The notes under the pieces are model-generated. The model had not been told where the DNA came from. It searched no databases and was given only the letters and a program-made list of their open reading frames with translations. A stretch of 64,000 nt of DNA, from assembly GCF_000423225.1 (NCBI RefSeq), contig NZ_AUHO01000007.1:558001-622000 (forward strand), given 5' to 3'. This document shows, piece after piece, positions 34,046-42,780 of this stretch. This stretch comes from Kaistia adipata DSM 17808. Lineage in GTDB: Bacteria; Pseudomonadota; Alphaproteobacteria; Rhizobiales; Kaistiaceae. How positions within the stretch are numbered: position 1 is the first letter of the stretch; each line of letters opens with the position of its first letter. The position numbers were made by a program, and so were the translations under genes.

Positions 34046-35212
34046 TCACTTCTCGGTCCGCTGCCCCAGCCGCTTCTCCCAGCCCTCGGCGTGGATGTTG
34101 AGGAACGCCCTGGGGTCATAGGGATGGGCGCACGCCACCTCGTCGTTGAGCTCGATGCCGAGGCCCGGCGCGTCGGGCAGCGACAGATGGCCGTTCGCCG
34201 GATCGATCACCGGGTGCCAGCTGACGAGGTCGCGCGTCCACGGCTCGTTGAAGGCGTCGAAATGCTCCTGGATCAGGAAATTCTCGACGCAGGCGGCGAG
34301 CTGCAGGCAGACGGCGGTGGCGACCGGGCCGCCGCTCTGGTGCGGGGCGATGTAGCTGCCATGCGCCTGCGCCAGATGGGCGACGGCCATCGAATTGCCG
34401 ATGCCGCCGAGCGACATCGGCTCGGGCTGGAAGATGTTGACGCCGCCGCCCTCGGCCAGGGTGAAGAACTGGCCGACGGTATCGTACATCTCGCCGGTCG
34501 CGACGCGGATCGGGCTCGCATGGCCGACCGCGTGCACCGTCTCCTGCCGGTCGCGCGTCGTCGGTTCCTCCCACCAGTAGAGGTCGAGATGCGCCAGCCG
34601 GTTGGCGGCGCGGATCGCCTCGGCCTCGGTGAAGCGGGCATGCACGTCGATCAGCAGATGCGTGTGCTTCGGCAGCCCTTCGCGCAGCGCTGTGAGGATC
34701 TGCTCCGCCAGATCCAGCTCGGGCTCGGATATAAAACCCTGCGCGGTGCCGAACGGGTCGAGCTTCATCGCCTTGAAGCCTTTTCCGATGACGGCCTTCG
34801 CCGCGTCGAGGAAGGCCTCCGGCGTGCGTTCGGCGCGATACCAGCCATTGGCGTAGCCGAGCATGCTGTCGCGCACCCGGCCGCCGAGCAGCTGGTGCAC
34901 CGGAACGCCGAGCGATTTTCCCAGAATGTCCCAGCAGGCGACCTCGATCGCCGCGATCGCCGTGCGGTGGATGTGGCCGCCGTCGAGCGAGACGCTGTCG
35001 AGCATTTTTCTCGCCAAGGCCGTGACGCGGCGCGGATCGGCGCCGATGACGAAATGCTCCAGCTCGCGGATCGCCGCCTCGGTCGTGCGGATGAAGCCGT
35101 TCAGCGTGCCTTCGCCGAGGCCCGTGATGCCGGCATCGGTATGGACGCGGACGAACAGCCAGTTCTTCCAGCCGGCGCCGACGGCGAAGGTCTCGATCTC
35201 GGTGATCTTCAT
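34046..35212 (-). CDS. Enolase-superfamily sugar-acid dehydratase (mandelate racemase type)
   Basis: About 388 residues. ATG 35212 (MKITEIETFAV) has GGGGGAG upstream. The capping domain has GTLNGFIRTTEAAI, and barrel residues are visible: Lys in GFKAMKLDPFG, the metal ligands Asp in LLIDVHARFT, Glu in WWEEPT and Glu in VATGEMYD, and His in APHQSGGP. The arrangement resembles gluconate/galactonate-type dehydratases, which give a 2-keto-3-deoxy acid. It is the last gene of the SDR-transketolase operon. The exact aldonate is unknown. Confidence 0.82.
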   Translation of the reverse strand: MKITEIETFAVGAGWKNWLFVRVHTDAGITGLGEGTLNGFIRTTEAAIRELEHFVIGADPRRVTALARKMLDSVSLDGGHIHRTAIAAIEVACWDILGKSLGVPVHQLLGGRVRDSMLGYANGWYRAERTPEAFLDAAKAVIGKGFKAMKLDPFGTAQGFISEPELDLAEQILTALREGLPKHTHLLIDVHARFTEAEAIRAANRLAHLDLYWWEEPTTRDRQETVHAVGHASPIRVATGEMYDTVGQFFTLAEGGGVNIFQPEPMSLGGIGNSMAVAHLAQAHGSYIAPHQSGGPVATAVCLQLAACVENFLIQEHFDAFNEPWTRDLVSWHPVIDPANGHLSLPDAPGLGIELNDEVACAHPYDPRAFLNIHAEGWEKRLGQRTEK

Positions 35213-36189
35213 GCTCTCTCCCCCGTCGCGGCGGCGACCAGATCGTCCATCATCAGCCCGTATCGCCTTTGCAGCGTCGGCACGGAGCCGCATTCGATAT
35301 AGCGGTCGGGCAGGCCGATCCGCTGAAGCCGCTTCGTCATGCCGGCGTCGAACAGCGTTTCCGCCACCAGCGAGGCGAGGCCGCCGCGCACGACATGGTT
35401 CTCGGCCGTGACCAGATGCTCGACCTCTCCCGCGAAGCGGATCACCGCCTCGGCGTCGAACGGCTTCAGCGTCGGCGCATGCAGCACGCCGGCGGAAATC
35501 CCGCGCTTTTCCAGCGCCTCCGCCGCGTCGAGCGCGCGTTCGGTCATGAAGCCGGTCGAGACGAAGCCGACATCGCCGCCTTCGCGCAAAAGCCGTGCCT
35601 TACCGATCGCGAAGTCGAAGCCGTCCGGCTCGAACACGACCGGCACCTTGCCACGCAGCAGCCTCATGTAGACCGGCCCCGGATGCACGGCCGCCGCCTT
35701 CGTCGCGGCGGCGATCTCGGTAGCGTCGCAGGGGTCGATGACGACGAGATCGGGGATCAGGCGCATCAGCCCGGTATCCTCGATCGCCTGATGCGTGCCG
35801 CCATAGCCGGTGGTCAGCCCCGGCAGGCCGGCGACGATCTTCACCGGCAGGTTCGAATGGGCGCAGGCGATGGCGATGAAATCGAAGGCGCGGCGCGAGG
35901 CGAAGACGCCATAGGTGGTGGCGAACGGCACGAGGCCGGTGCGCGCCAGCCCCGCCGCGACGGCGACGAGGTTCTGCTCCGCCATGCCGACATTGAAGAA
36001 GCGTTCCGGATGGGCGTCGCGGAACGGCAGTATGTCGGTGTATTTGCCGAGATCGGCCGTCAGGCCGACGATGTCGGTGCGCGTCCGCGCGATCTCGACG
36101 AGGGCGTTGCCGAAGGGGGCGTCGACGGTGGCGCGGCCGCCCGTCGCCTCGTCGCGTCCCATGGCCTGCGTATAGGCGCGCTCAGCCAT
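35209..36189 (-). CDS. Transketolase, C-terminal half (pyrimidine-binding subunit)
   Basis: A 326-residue split-transketolase subunit: DAPFGNALVEIARTR, GLTADLGKYTD, the catalytic Glu in FFNVGMAEQNLVAVAAGLA (about residue 72), YGVFASRRAFDF and GLTTGYGGTHQAIED. It overlaps the N-terminal subunit gene by 8 bp and the dehydratase gene by 4 bp. With the other half it should move two-carbon ketol units, or act on an unusual ketose such as a branched or 4-carbon sugar. Confidence 0.88.
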   Translation of the reverse strand: MAERAYTQAMGRDEATGGRATVDAPFGNALVEIARTRTDIVGLTADLGKYTDILPFRDAHPERFFNVGMAEQNLVAVAAGLARTGLVPFATTYGVFASRRAFDFIAIACAHSNLPVKIVAGLPGLTTGYGGTHQAIEDTGLMRLIPDLVVIDPCDATEIAAATKAAAVHPGPVYMRLLRGKVPVVFEPDGFDFAIGKARLLREGGDVGFVSTGFMTERALDAAEALEKRGISAGVLHAPTLKPFDAEAVIRFAGEVEHLVTAENHVVRGGLASLVAETLFDAGMTKRLQRIGLPDRYIECGSVPTLQRRYGLMMDDLVAAATGERA

Positions 36190-37033
36190 GATCCGCCTCC
36201 GTCCGGTCGAGTTCGTCGATCAGCGCGTCCCATTCGTCCGGCTCGACGCGGACGAAATGCGCCTTTTCGCGCGCCAGCAAGGTGGGCACGCCCTGGCCCG
36301 GCCGGGTGCGCAGCACGATCGCGTGCGGCTTGCCGTCCGTGGCGCGCGCCTTCTCCAGCGCCGCCACCACCGCCGCGAGATCGTTGCCGTCGATCTCCTG
36401 CGTCGCGAAGCCGAAGGCGCGCCATTTGTCGGCGACGGGCTCCATGTCGAGCACCACCGGACCGTCGGCCTGGATGCCGTTGCAGTCGATCAGCGCGACG
36501 AGGTTGTCGAGAGAGAAATGGCCGGCCGCCATCGCCGCCTCCCAGGTCGATCCCTCCTGCATCTCGCCGTCGGAGAGCTCGCAGAAGATGCGCGCCGGCG
36601 ATTTCGCCAGGCGCAAGCCGAGCGCCATGCCGATCGCCTGGCCGAGGCCATGGCCGAGCGATCCGCCGATCATCTCGACGCCCGGCGTAGTGTCGAGCGT
36701 CGACATTTCGAGCCGGCTGTCGTCGGCGCCATAGGTGACGAGTTCGTCGAGCGGGATGACGCCGGCTTCCGCCAGCGCCGCCCAGAGCGCGATCGAATAA
36801 TGCCCGGTCGAAAGCAGGAAGCGGTCGCGGTCGGCGGCCTTCACGTCGGCCGGATCCCAGCGCATCTCGTGGAAATAGAGCGCGGCGAGCACGTCGCTGA
36901 TGCCGAGCCCCTGGCCGACATAGCCCTGGCCCGGCCCGCGCGCCATCGCGAGAACATGCCGGCGCATCGATTTCGCCCGCGCTCTCAGCGCTGCGAGATC
37001 CGCCGTGGCGGGGGGATGATTGGCGAGCGCCAT
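36182..37033 (-). CDS. Transketolase, N-terminal half (diphosphate-binding subunit)
   Basis: A 283-residue subunit with the thiamine-diphosphate motif ELSDGEMQEGSTWEA ... LIDCNG (GDG replaced by SDG), LSTGHYSIALWAALAEAG and IGGSLGHGLGQAIGMALG. Split transketolases of this size are frequent in sugar-catabolic operons and are distinct from the housekeeping enzyme. It starts 2 bp after the SDR stop. Confidence 0.88.
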   Translation of the reverse strand: MALANHPPATADLAALRARAKSMRRHVLAMARGPGQGYVGQGLGISDVLAALYFHEMRWDPADVKAADRDRFLLSTGHYSIALWAALAEAGVIPLDELVTYGADDSRLEMSTLDTTPGVEMIGGSLGHGLGQAIGMALGLRLAKSPARIFCELSDGEMQEGSTWEAAMAAGHFSLDNLVALIDCNGIQADGPVVLDMEPVADKWRAFGFATQEIDGNDLAAVVAALEKARATDGKPHAIVLRTRPGQGVPTLLAREKAHFVRVEPDEWDALIDELDRTEADHG

Positions 37034-37035
37034 GG

Positions 37036-37815
37036 CTAGTCCCTGTCCAGGCCGCCGGAGGCGTTGAGGCGCTCGGCGGTGATGTAGGAGGGCGCGTCGA
37101 GGGCGAGCCAGATCACGGCGGCGGCGACCTCGGCGATCTCGGCGCGGCGGCCGATCGGCACGCGTTTCGTCCGTTCGTCGAGGAAGGCCTGGACGTCGGC
37201 GCGGCCCTCGATGCGGGCGAGGTCCGCCTCGGTCGAGCGCTGCATCTCGGTGTCCATCATGCCGGGAGCGACGCTGTTGACGCGCACGCCGAACGGCGCC
37301 AGCGCGATCGCCGCCGCGCGGGTGATGGAATCGACGCCGGCCTTCGAGGCGGCATAGGCGGCGTAGTTGGGGAGCGCCATGCGCGAGGCCGGCGAGGTCA
37401 GGTTGACGATCCGGCCCTGGCCCTGCCGCTTCATGATCGCGCCGGCGGCGATCGTCATCATCGCCACCGCCGTGACGTTGACGGCGAGCGTCTTCTGCCA
37501 GGTCGCGGCCGACATTTCGAGGAAGGGCTCGATGCGGCCAAAGCCGGCATTGTTGATCAGGATGTCGAGCCCGCCCCAGTCGCGCTCGATCCGGCCGAGG
37601 ATGTCGGATGGCGCATCCGGCGCCGTCAGGTCGGCCGCGATCACCAGCGGTGGCGCGGGCGTGTCGCCCAGCAGCGCGCGCGTCTCGTCCAGCCCCTTGC
37701 CGTCGATGTCGATCAGCGCGACGGCGACGCCGCGGCGCGACAGTTCGATGCTGAGTTCGCGGCCGAGCCCGGCCGCGGCGCCGGTGACGGCGGCGCGTTT
37801 CCCCTCGAAGCCCAA
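37036..37815 (-). CDS. SDR-family oxidoreductase
   Basis: A 259-residue classical SDR, intact: TGAAAGLG (about 11-18), NNAGFG, VNVTAVA (Asn), LTSPAS (Ser) and YAAYAASK (Tyr/Lys). It starts with TTG at 37815, which has GGGGAGGAAAACCAA before it. It is the first gene of the operon SDR-TK(N)-TK(C)-dehydratase. A LacI-type palindrome lies about 30 bp upstream. It likely oxidises a polyol or sugar to the ketose used by the transketolase. Confidence 0.86.
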   Translation of the reverse strand: MGFEGKRAAVTGAAAGLGRELSIELSRRGVAVALIDIDGKGLDETRALLGDTPAPPLVIAADLTAPDAPSDILGRIERDWGGLDILINNAGFGRIEPFLEMSAATWQKTLAVNVTAVAMMTIAAGAIMKRQGQGRIVNLTSPASRMALPNYAAYAASKAGVDSITRAAAIALAPFGVRVNSVAPGMMDTEMQRSTEADLARIEGRADVQAFLDERTKRVPIGRRAEIAEVAAAVIWLALDAPSYITAERLNASGGLDRD

Positions 37816-37842
37816 TTGGTTTTCCTCCCCAATTTGATAGTT

Positions 37843-37858
37843 ATGGTACCGTTACCAT
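37843..37858. promoter_or_regulatory. LacI-type operator at SDR-transketolase promoter
   Basis: ATGGTACCGTTACCAT, an inverted repeat with 7 of 8 positions matching per half and a central CG, the classic LacI-family operator geometry. It lies 28 bp upstream of the TTG start. A second version lies at 16674-16689. Confidence 0.65.
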
Positions 37859-37952
37859 TCGGGTTGTCAATCGGGATTGGCAGGGGAGGTGAGTGCCGGT
37901 GGTGCGGAACGAGGCGGAGGCGGCGGCGATGCCATGTCCCTAGGCTCCGGTT

Positions 37953-38481
37953 GTATGGATCCCGGCCTTCGCCGGGATAATGGCGGAGGTTCGAGAGCGG
38001 CAGCCCGTATCACGTCGGAACTCGATTCAAGCCGCAATCCCACCACGCGGCCATCATCCTGAGGTGCCCGGCGCAGCCGGGCCCCGAAGGAGGGTCCAGG
38101 GAACGCAGTGGCGAGGGCGGACTCTTGGGACGGGGCGGCGAACCGGGGTTTCTTCAGAGGCGTCGGATGCATGGATCCCTGCTTTCGCAGGGATGACGGA
38201 GCCTCTCCTTGTGCCGTGTTACCCGCCCAGAGCTGGCCCGTATGACACACGCAGTCGTCATCCCTGCGAAAGCAGGGATCCATGGTGCGGCTGGCAGACG
38301 GCCCGCTGGATCCTCCTTCGAGGCTTCGCTCTGCGAAGCACCTCAGGATGACGGCGGAGCAGTGGGCGACGCCGCCTCCCAGGACCTCTGCTGAATGGAT
38401 CCCGGCCTTCGCCGGGATGACGGTGGAGGCTAGCCCCGCCGCCAGGCGCCTCGGCATCCCGGGTCAAGCCGGGGATGACGG
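37953..38481. repeat. Cluster of family 1 and family 3 repeats
   Basis: The 699-bp gap 37816-38514 contains family 1 units at 37953-37988, 38169-38200, 38254-38284, 38394-38425 and 38454-38481, and family 3 units at 38055-38098 and 38312-38354. No gene is seen; short open frames across it are produced by the GC-rich repeats. Confidence 0.8.
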
Positions 38482-38514
38482 CGAAGGTGGCATCGAGGCG
38501 GGGCCTCGCCCCTT

Positions 38515-39309
38515 CTATTCCGCCGCCGCCTTCGCCTTGGCAACGTAGGTCTGCCAGTCGCGGAACTGGGCCTCGGCGGCGACGCGGAAATAGTGGAGGT
38601 CGCTGCCGGAGGCGACGAAGGCGAAACCGTCGTCGAAGCATTGCTGCCAGGTCCTGCCGCGGCGCGGCACGGTGGCGAGCGGCTTGCCGGTCGGCGCGAC
38701 CGCAGCACAGCATTCGGCGATCAGCGCCTCGACCTCCGGGGCGCCGGTCTGGCCCGGCAGGCCGATGCTGCCGGAAAGGTCGGTCGGGCCGATGAACACC
38801 ACGTCGACGCCGTCGACCTCGGCGATGGCGCGGGCGTTCTCGACGCCCTTTTTCGTCTCGATCTGCACGACGATAAGAAGCTCGTCATGCACGCGCTCCA
38901 TGTAGTCCCTCGCGATGCCGTAGCCGGCGGCGCGGGTGATGTCCCAGGCATTGCCGCGTCTGCCGAGCGGCGGGAAGCGGCAGGCGTTTACGATCTTCTT
39001 CGCTTCCTCCGCCGTCTCGACCATCGGCACCAGCAGCGCCTCGGCACCGGCGTCGGCGATGCGACGCAGCGTGATCGGGTCGGAGGAGGGCACGCGGATC
39101 ATCGCGGTCGAATTCGTGCAGGCGGCGGCGCGCATCACCTCGACCGCCGTCAGCACGTCGCCGGTGCCGTGCTCGAGATCGAAGATGAAGAAGTCGAAGC
39201 CGGCCAGCGCCGTGATCTCGGCGAAGGTCGGGTCGGGGCTCTGCAGCCACATGCCGAAGGATTTCTGTCCGGCCCTGAGATTGGCCTTCAGACGGTTTCT
39301 GCGGATCAT
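38515..39309 (-). CDS. HpcH/HpaI-family 2-keto-3-deoxy acid aldolase
   Basis: A 264-residue TIM barrel: GMWLQSPDPTFAEITALAGFDFFIFDLEHG (the segment with the active-site His), AMIRVPSSDP, ALLVPMVETAEEA, QIETKKGVENA (metal-binding Glu) and VVFIGPTDLSGSIG (metal-binding Asp). It should cleave a 2-keto-3-deoxy-sugar acid to pyruvate and an aldehyde. It ends the minus-strand operon that starts with the dehydratase at 40418, and so completes a non-phosphorylative sugar-acid route. Confidence 0.85.
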   Translation of the reverse strand: MIRRNRLKANLRAGQKSFGMWLQSPDPTFAEITALAGFDFFIFDLEHGTGDVLTAVEVMRAAACTNSTAMIRVPSSDPITLRRIADAGAEALLVPMVETAEEAKKIVNACRFPPLGRRGNAWDITRAAGYGIARDYMERVHDELLIVVQIETKKGVENARAIAEVDGVDVVFIGPTDLSGSIGLPGQTGAPEVEALIAECCAAVAPTGKPLATVPRRGRTWQQCFDDGFAFVASGSDLHYFRVAAEAQFRDWQTYVAKAKAAAE

Positions 39310-39320
39310 CTTGGTCTCGG

Positions 39321-40421
39321 CTATTCCGGAGGGTCGGAGGGGGTGAAGCGGGCGAGTTTGGCCAGGAAGCCCGGCCGTTCGAGAACGGCGGGATTGACGA
39401 TGGTAGCGGGAATCCGGCCCTCCGCCACGCCGATCATGCCGTCTGCGATCAGCGTCATGGTGAGCCGGGCGGCGTCGCGGGTCGAGGGCAGCCAGTGCGG
39501 CGTCAGGATCACGTTCGGAAGCGAGACGAGCGGGTCGTCCTTCGGCAGCGGCTCGTGCTCGTAGACGTCGAGCCCGGCGCCGGCGATCCAGTGGTCGCGA
39601 AGCGCCGTGACGAGCCCCGCCTGGTCGACGATCTCGCCGCGCGCGACGTTGATGAAATAGGCGGTCGGCTTCATGCGCCGGAAATGCGCCGCCGTGATCA
39701 GCCCGCGCGTCGTCGCGTCGAGGCGGTTGTGCAGCGAGACGAAATCGGAGGCGGCGAAGAGCTCGTCGAGGCTCGCGACCAGCGTGACGCCGAGATGCGC
39801 CGCCTCGATCTCGGACGCGCGCGGCGAGAAGGCGAGGATGTTCATGCCCCAGGGCGCGGCGAGGCGGGTGAGTTCGCGGCCCGACGCGCCGAGGCCGACG
39901 ATGCCGAGCGTCTTGCCCGGCAGGTCGAGGCCCATGGTGACGGGCTGGAGGTCCCAGCGCCCGTCGCGCACCATGCGCTCCTGCTCCGGCAGGCGCTTCG
40001 CCAGCGCTAGCATCAGCAGGAAGGCGGAGGAGGCGGTGGCGTGGGTCAGCGTGTCCGGCGCATTGTAGACGGCGACGTCGTTTTCCGTGCAGGCGTCGAG
40101 GTCGATCTTGTCGATGCCGGCGCCGGCGCGGCCGATCACGACGAGCCGCTCGGCGCCTTCGGCGAAGGCGGAGGCCTTCACCCAGGGACGGAAGACGACG
40201 ATGCCCTCGGCACTGGCAACGTGCTGTGGTGTGATCTCGAGCGAATAGAGCCGCTCCTGATAGGCTTTGTCGTCGGGCGTCGGCGCCAGGTCGCGCAGGA
40301 AATCGACGGTGATCGCGGGATGGCCGTCATAGCGGTCGAGCGCGATGTCGGCGATGGCGAGGCGGCCGTCCGGGCCGAGATAGTCGCCGGTATAGGCGAC
40401 GGTGAAGGGGGCGTCGGTCAC
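39321..40421 (-). CDS. D-isomer-specific 2-hydroxyacid dehydrogenase
   Basis: About 366 residues from GTG 40421, whose GTGA overlaps the stop of the upstream dehydratase. The in-frame extension to 40913 is only the complement of that gene. The Rossmann loop is LGIVGLGASGREL. The catalytic Arg lies in NVARGEIVD, Glu in VYEHEPL and His in LTPHWLPST. RAGAGIDKIDLDAC and NAPDTLTHATASSA are further family blocks. It probably reduces or oxidises a 2-keto/2-hydroxy acid made in the pathway. Confidence 0.86.
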   Translation of the reverse strand: MTDAPFTVAYTGDYLGPDGRLAIADIALDRYDGHPAITVDFLRDLAPTPDDKAYQERLYSLEITPQHVASAEGIVVFRPWVKASAFAEGAERLVVIGRAGAGIDKIDLDACTENDVAVYNAPDTLTHATASSAFLLMLALAKRLPEQERMVRDGRWDLQPVTMGLDLPGKTLGIVGLGASGRELTRLAAPWGMNILAFSPRASEIEAAHLGVTLVASLDELFAASDFVSLHNRLDATTRGLITAAHFRRMKPTAYFINVARGEIVDQAGLVTALRDHWIAGAGLDVYEHEPLPKDDPLVSLPNVILTPHWLPSTRDAARLTMTLIADGMIGVAEGRIPATIVNPAVLERPGFLAKLARFTPSDPPE

Positions 40422-41689
40422 CACCGCTTCAGGCTTTCTTCGGTGGTGGTTTCGACCCGCGCGCCGGGCCGGGTGAGGAGGTCCTCGCGCAGCTTGGTGC
40501 CGAGGCCGGGCCGGTCGGGAAGGTGCAGGTGGCCGTCGCGCACCTCGATCCGGTCGGTGACGACGTCGTCGTACCAGCCGTCGATATAGCCGCGCACCGT
40601 CTCCATGATCATGCCGTTCGGGATGTGGTGCATCAGATGCGTCGCCGCCCAGAGCGCCACCGGGCCGATGGTGTCGTGGCAGGTGACGGGCAGCATGTAG
40701 GTGTCGGCCATCGCCGCGATCTTGCGGCCTTCGGTCAGGCCGCCGCCCCAGGAGAGGTCGGGCATGATGATGTCGGCGGCGCCGCGCTCGATCCAGGGCC
40801 GGAAGCCGAAGCGCGTGAAGACGCGTTCGCTCTGGCAGATCGGGATGGTCGTCGTCTGCTTCAGCCGGACATAGCTCTCGACATTGTCGGGCGGCATGAT
40901 CTCTTCCAGCCACAGGATGTCATAAGGTTCTAGGGCGCGGGCGATCTTCGTCGAGGTGGGAAGATCCCAGCGCGCATGGCCCTCGATGGCGATCGCCATG
41001 CGGTCGCCGACCGCGGCGCGGATGTCGGCGACGATCTTCAGTCCGGCGGCGAGGTCGTCGTTCGAGAGCGCATGGCCGAGCGGGCCGGCCGCCGTCTGCG
41101 CGCCCCAGATCACCATCGGCTTCCTGGTGTCGACCGGGCCGGAAAGCGTCGGGCCGAACTGGTCGAACGGCCAGATCTTCATCGCGGTGACGCCCTGGGC
41201 GAGCAGGCTCTGCGCCAGTTCGCCCGCCTTGCCGGTCAGCCAGGCGTTGAGGTCGTCATATTTTCCGTAGCCGACGCAGGTGTTGTAGATCTGGATGCGG
41301 TCGCGGCTGCGGCCGCCGAGCATGTTGTAGATCGGCTCGCCGGCGTTCTGGCCGGCCAGATCCCAGAGCGCGACGTCGATGGCCGAAGTCGCCCGCATCT
41401 CGGCGCCGTTCGAGCCGCAGAAATTCGCCAGCGCGGCCATGTTGGCCCAGTGGTTCTCGATGTCGCGGGCGTCGCGGCCGATCAGGAGCGGCGCGTAGAT
41501 GTCGTGGATGATCGCGGCGACGGCGCGCGGCAGGTAGTAGGTCTCGCCGAGCCCGACGAGGCCCTTGTCGGTGTGGATCTGGACCCAGAGATTGTTGGGC
41601 AGCGCCTGCCGCGCCTTGGGGTTCCGCTTCGCCCACTCGGCCTGCGGCAGCGCCTCGAACCAGACCGTCTCGATCTTCGTGATCTTCAT
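40418..41689 (-). CDS. Enolase-superfamily sugar-acid dehydratase (mandelate racemase type)
   Basis: A 423-residue member: N-terminal MKITKIETVWFEALPQ, a variable loop, GLGETYYLPRAV, SAIDVALWDLAGQ, GVTAMKIWPFDQFG (Lys), AIAIEGHARWD (metal-binding Glu), LWLEEIMPPDN (Glu), ICQSERVFTRFG (Glu) and PVTCHDTIGPVAL (His). The EGHARW and CHDTIGP pattern is like mannonate/altronate-type dehydratases. It has AGGGG before the ATG. It starts the enzyme part dehydratase-dehydrogenase-aldolase, downstream of the MalFG importer. Confidence 0.85.
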   Translation of the reverse strand: MKITKIETVWFEALPQAEWAKRNPKARQALPNNLWVQIHTDKGLVGLGETYYLPRAVAAIIHDIYAPLLIGRDARDIENHWANMAALANFCGSNGAEMRATSAIDVALWDLAGQNAGEPIYNMLGGRSRDRIQIYNTCVGYGKYDDLNAWLTGKAGELAQSLLAQGVTAMKIWPFDQFGPTLSGPVDTRKPMVIWGAQTAAGPLGHALSNDDLAAGLKIVADIRAAVGDRMAIAIEGHARWDLPTSTKIARALEPYDILWLEEIMPPDNVESYVRLKQTTTIPICQSERVFTRFGFRPWIERGAADIIMPDLSWGGGLTEGRKIAAMADTYMLPVTCHDTIGPVALWAATHLMHHIPNGMIMETVRGYIDGWYDDVVTDRIEVRDGHLHLPDRPGLGTKLREDLLTRPGARVETTTEESLKRW

Positions 41690-41779
41690 GGCAGTCCCCT
41701 AGAGCTATTGCCGATGCGAAACGTTCCGGTTTGGCGTCACGCCAGCAAGCGGTGTGTCATGCTTTGACGATATCCGGCC

Positions 41780-41892
41780 TCGCCGTCATCCCGGGCGCAG
41801 CGAAGCGGAGACCCGGGGTCCATCCAGCCGAGGCGAAAACGATAACGCATCTCGGCTGCATGGATCCCCGCTTTCGCGGGGATGACGGCGGA
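41780..41892. repeat. Two family 1 repeats between permease and dehydratase genes
   Basis: Units at 41780-41829 (a longer variant, CATCCCGGGC...GACCCGGGGTC) and 41858-41892 (standard). They separate importer and enzyme genes that otherwise look like one transcription direction. Confidence 0.7.
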
Positions 41893-41919
41893 GTCTGGCT
41901 GCCGCGACCCAGCATCCGA

Positions 41920-42780
41920 TCAGCCCTTGACCGCGCCGGCGGTGAGGCCGCGCAGCAGATGGCGCTGGATCGCCATGTAGAAGAGCACGGGCAGCACCGA
42001 GAAAGTAACGCCCGCCGCCATCAGCACGAAGAGCGGCGTGTCGAGCTGGGTCATCAGCGTCGCGAGGCCGAGCGAGGCGGTGTAGAGGTCGTTCCGGGTG
42101 ATCAGCGTCGAGGCGAACAGATATTCGTTCCAGCTGGCGAAGAAGGCGATGACGCTGACGGCGACGAGGCCGGGCTTCGTCAGCGGCAGCACGACCAGCC
42201 AGAGCACCTTCCAGCGGTCGCAGCCATCGATCAGCGCTGCCTCGACGATCTCCTTCGGCACGGCGTCGAACGACGCCTTCAGCACCCAGGCGCACAGCGG
42301 CACGACGAAGGCGGTGTGGAGCAGCGCCAGCGCCCAGAGATTGTCGGTCCAGCCGAGACCCCGATAGAGCGCCAGCACCGGCGCGACGACGACCGCTGCC
42401 GGCATCATCTGCGTGAAGAGCAGCAGCAGGCCGAAGGCCGATCGGCCGGGCCAGTAGAGCCGCGACAGCGCGTAGGCGGCCGGAATGACGAGGATCAGCG
42501 TGCCGATCACGGTCAGCGACGCGACCAGCGTCGAGAGCAGCAGCCAGCGCGCGATCGGCTTCTCGACGAAGAGCTGGACATAGGATTGCAGGTCGATCGA
42601 GCCGGGCAGCAGCGGCGGCGGGAAGGAGAGCGATTCCGCCGACGGGCGGATCGACGAGACGATCATCCAGTAGACCGGGAAGAAGATGATCGCCGAGATG
42701 ACGACGATCGCGGCGCCGCGCAGCGCGTCCTCGAGCGAGGGTAGGCGCCGGCGCGTGGCGGTGGGGCGCAGGGTGCTCAT
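41920..42780 (-). CDS. Carbohydrate ABC transporter permease (MalG type)
   Basis: About 286 residues from ATG 42780, overlapping the MalF-type stop by ATGA; the longer in-frame reading to 43215 is a shadow. Six helices, the EAA loop EAALIDGCDRWKVLWLVVLPLTKPG and the MalG-type end LLRGLTAGAVKG are visible. It works with the permease at 42777 and the binding protein at 44203. Confidence 0.9.
   Translation of the reverse strand: MSTLRPTATRRRLPSLEDALRGAAIVVISAIIFFPVYWMIVSSIRPSAESLSFPPPLLPGSIDLQSYVQLFVEKPIARWLLLSTLVASLTVIGTLILVIPAAYALSRLYWPGRSAFGLLLLFTQMMPAAVVVAPVLALYRGLGWTDNLWALALLHTAFVVPLCAWVLKASFDAVPKEIVEAALIDGCDRWKVLWLVVLPLTKPGLVAVSVIAFFASWNEYLFASTLITRNDLYTASLGLATLMTQLDTPLFVLMAAGVTFSVLPVLFYMAIQRHLLRGLTAGAVKG

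Noticed and set aside
39321-40913. 530-residue form of the hydroxyacid dehydrogenase
   Set aside because: The extra 164 residues are Arg/Ala-rich and overlap the dehydratase coding region; GTG 40421 with a GTGA overlap fits the family length.
41720-41740. GAAACGTTCCGGTTT upstream of the second dehydratase as a LacI operator
   Set aside because: The arms are not complementary enough and it does not match the palindromes at 16674 and 37843; kept out as chance.
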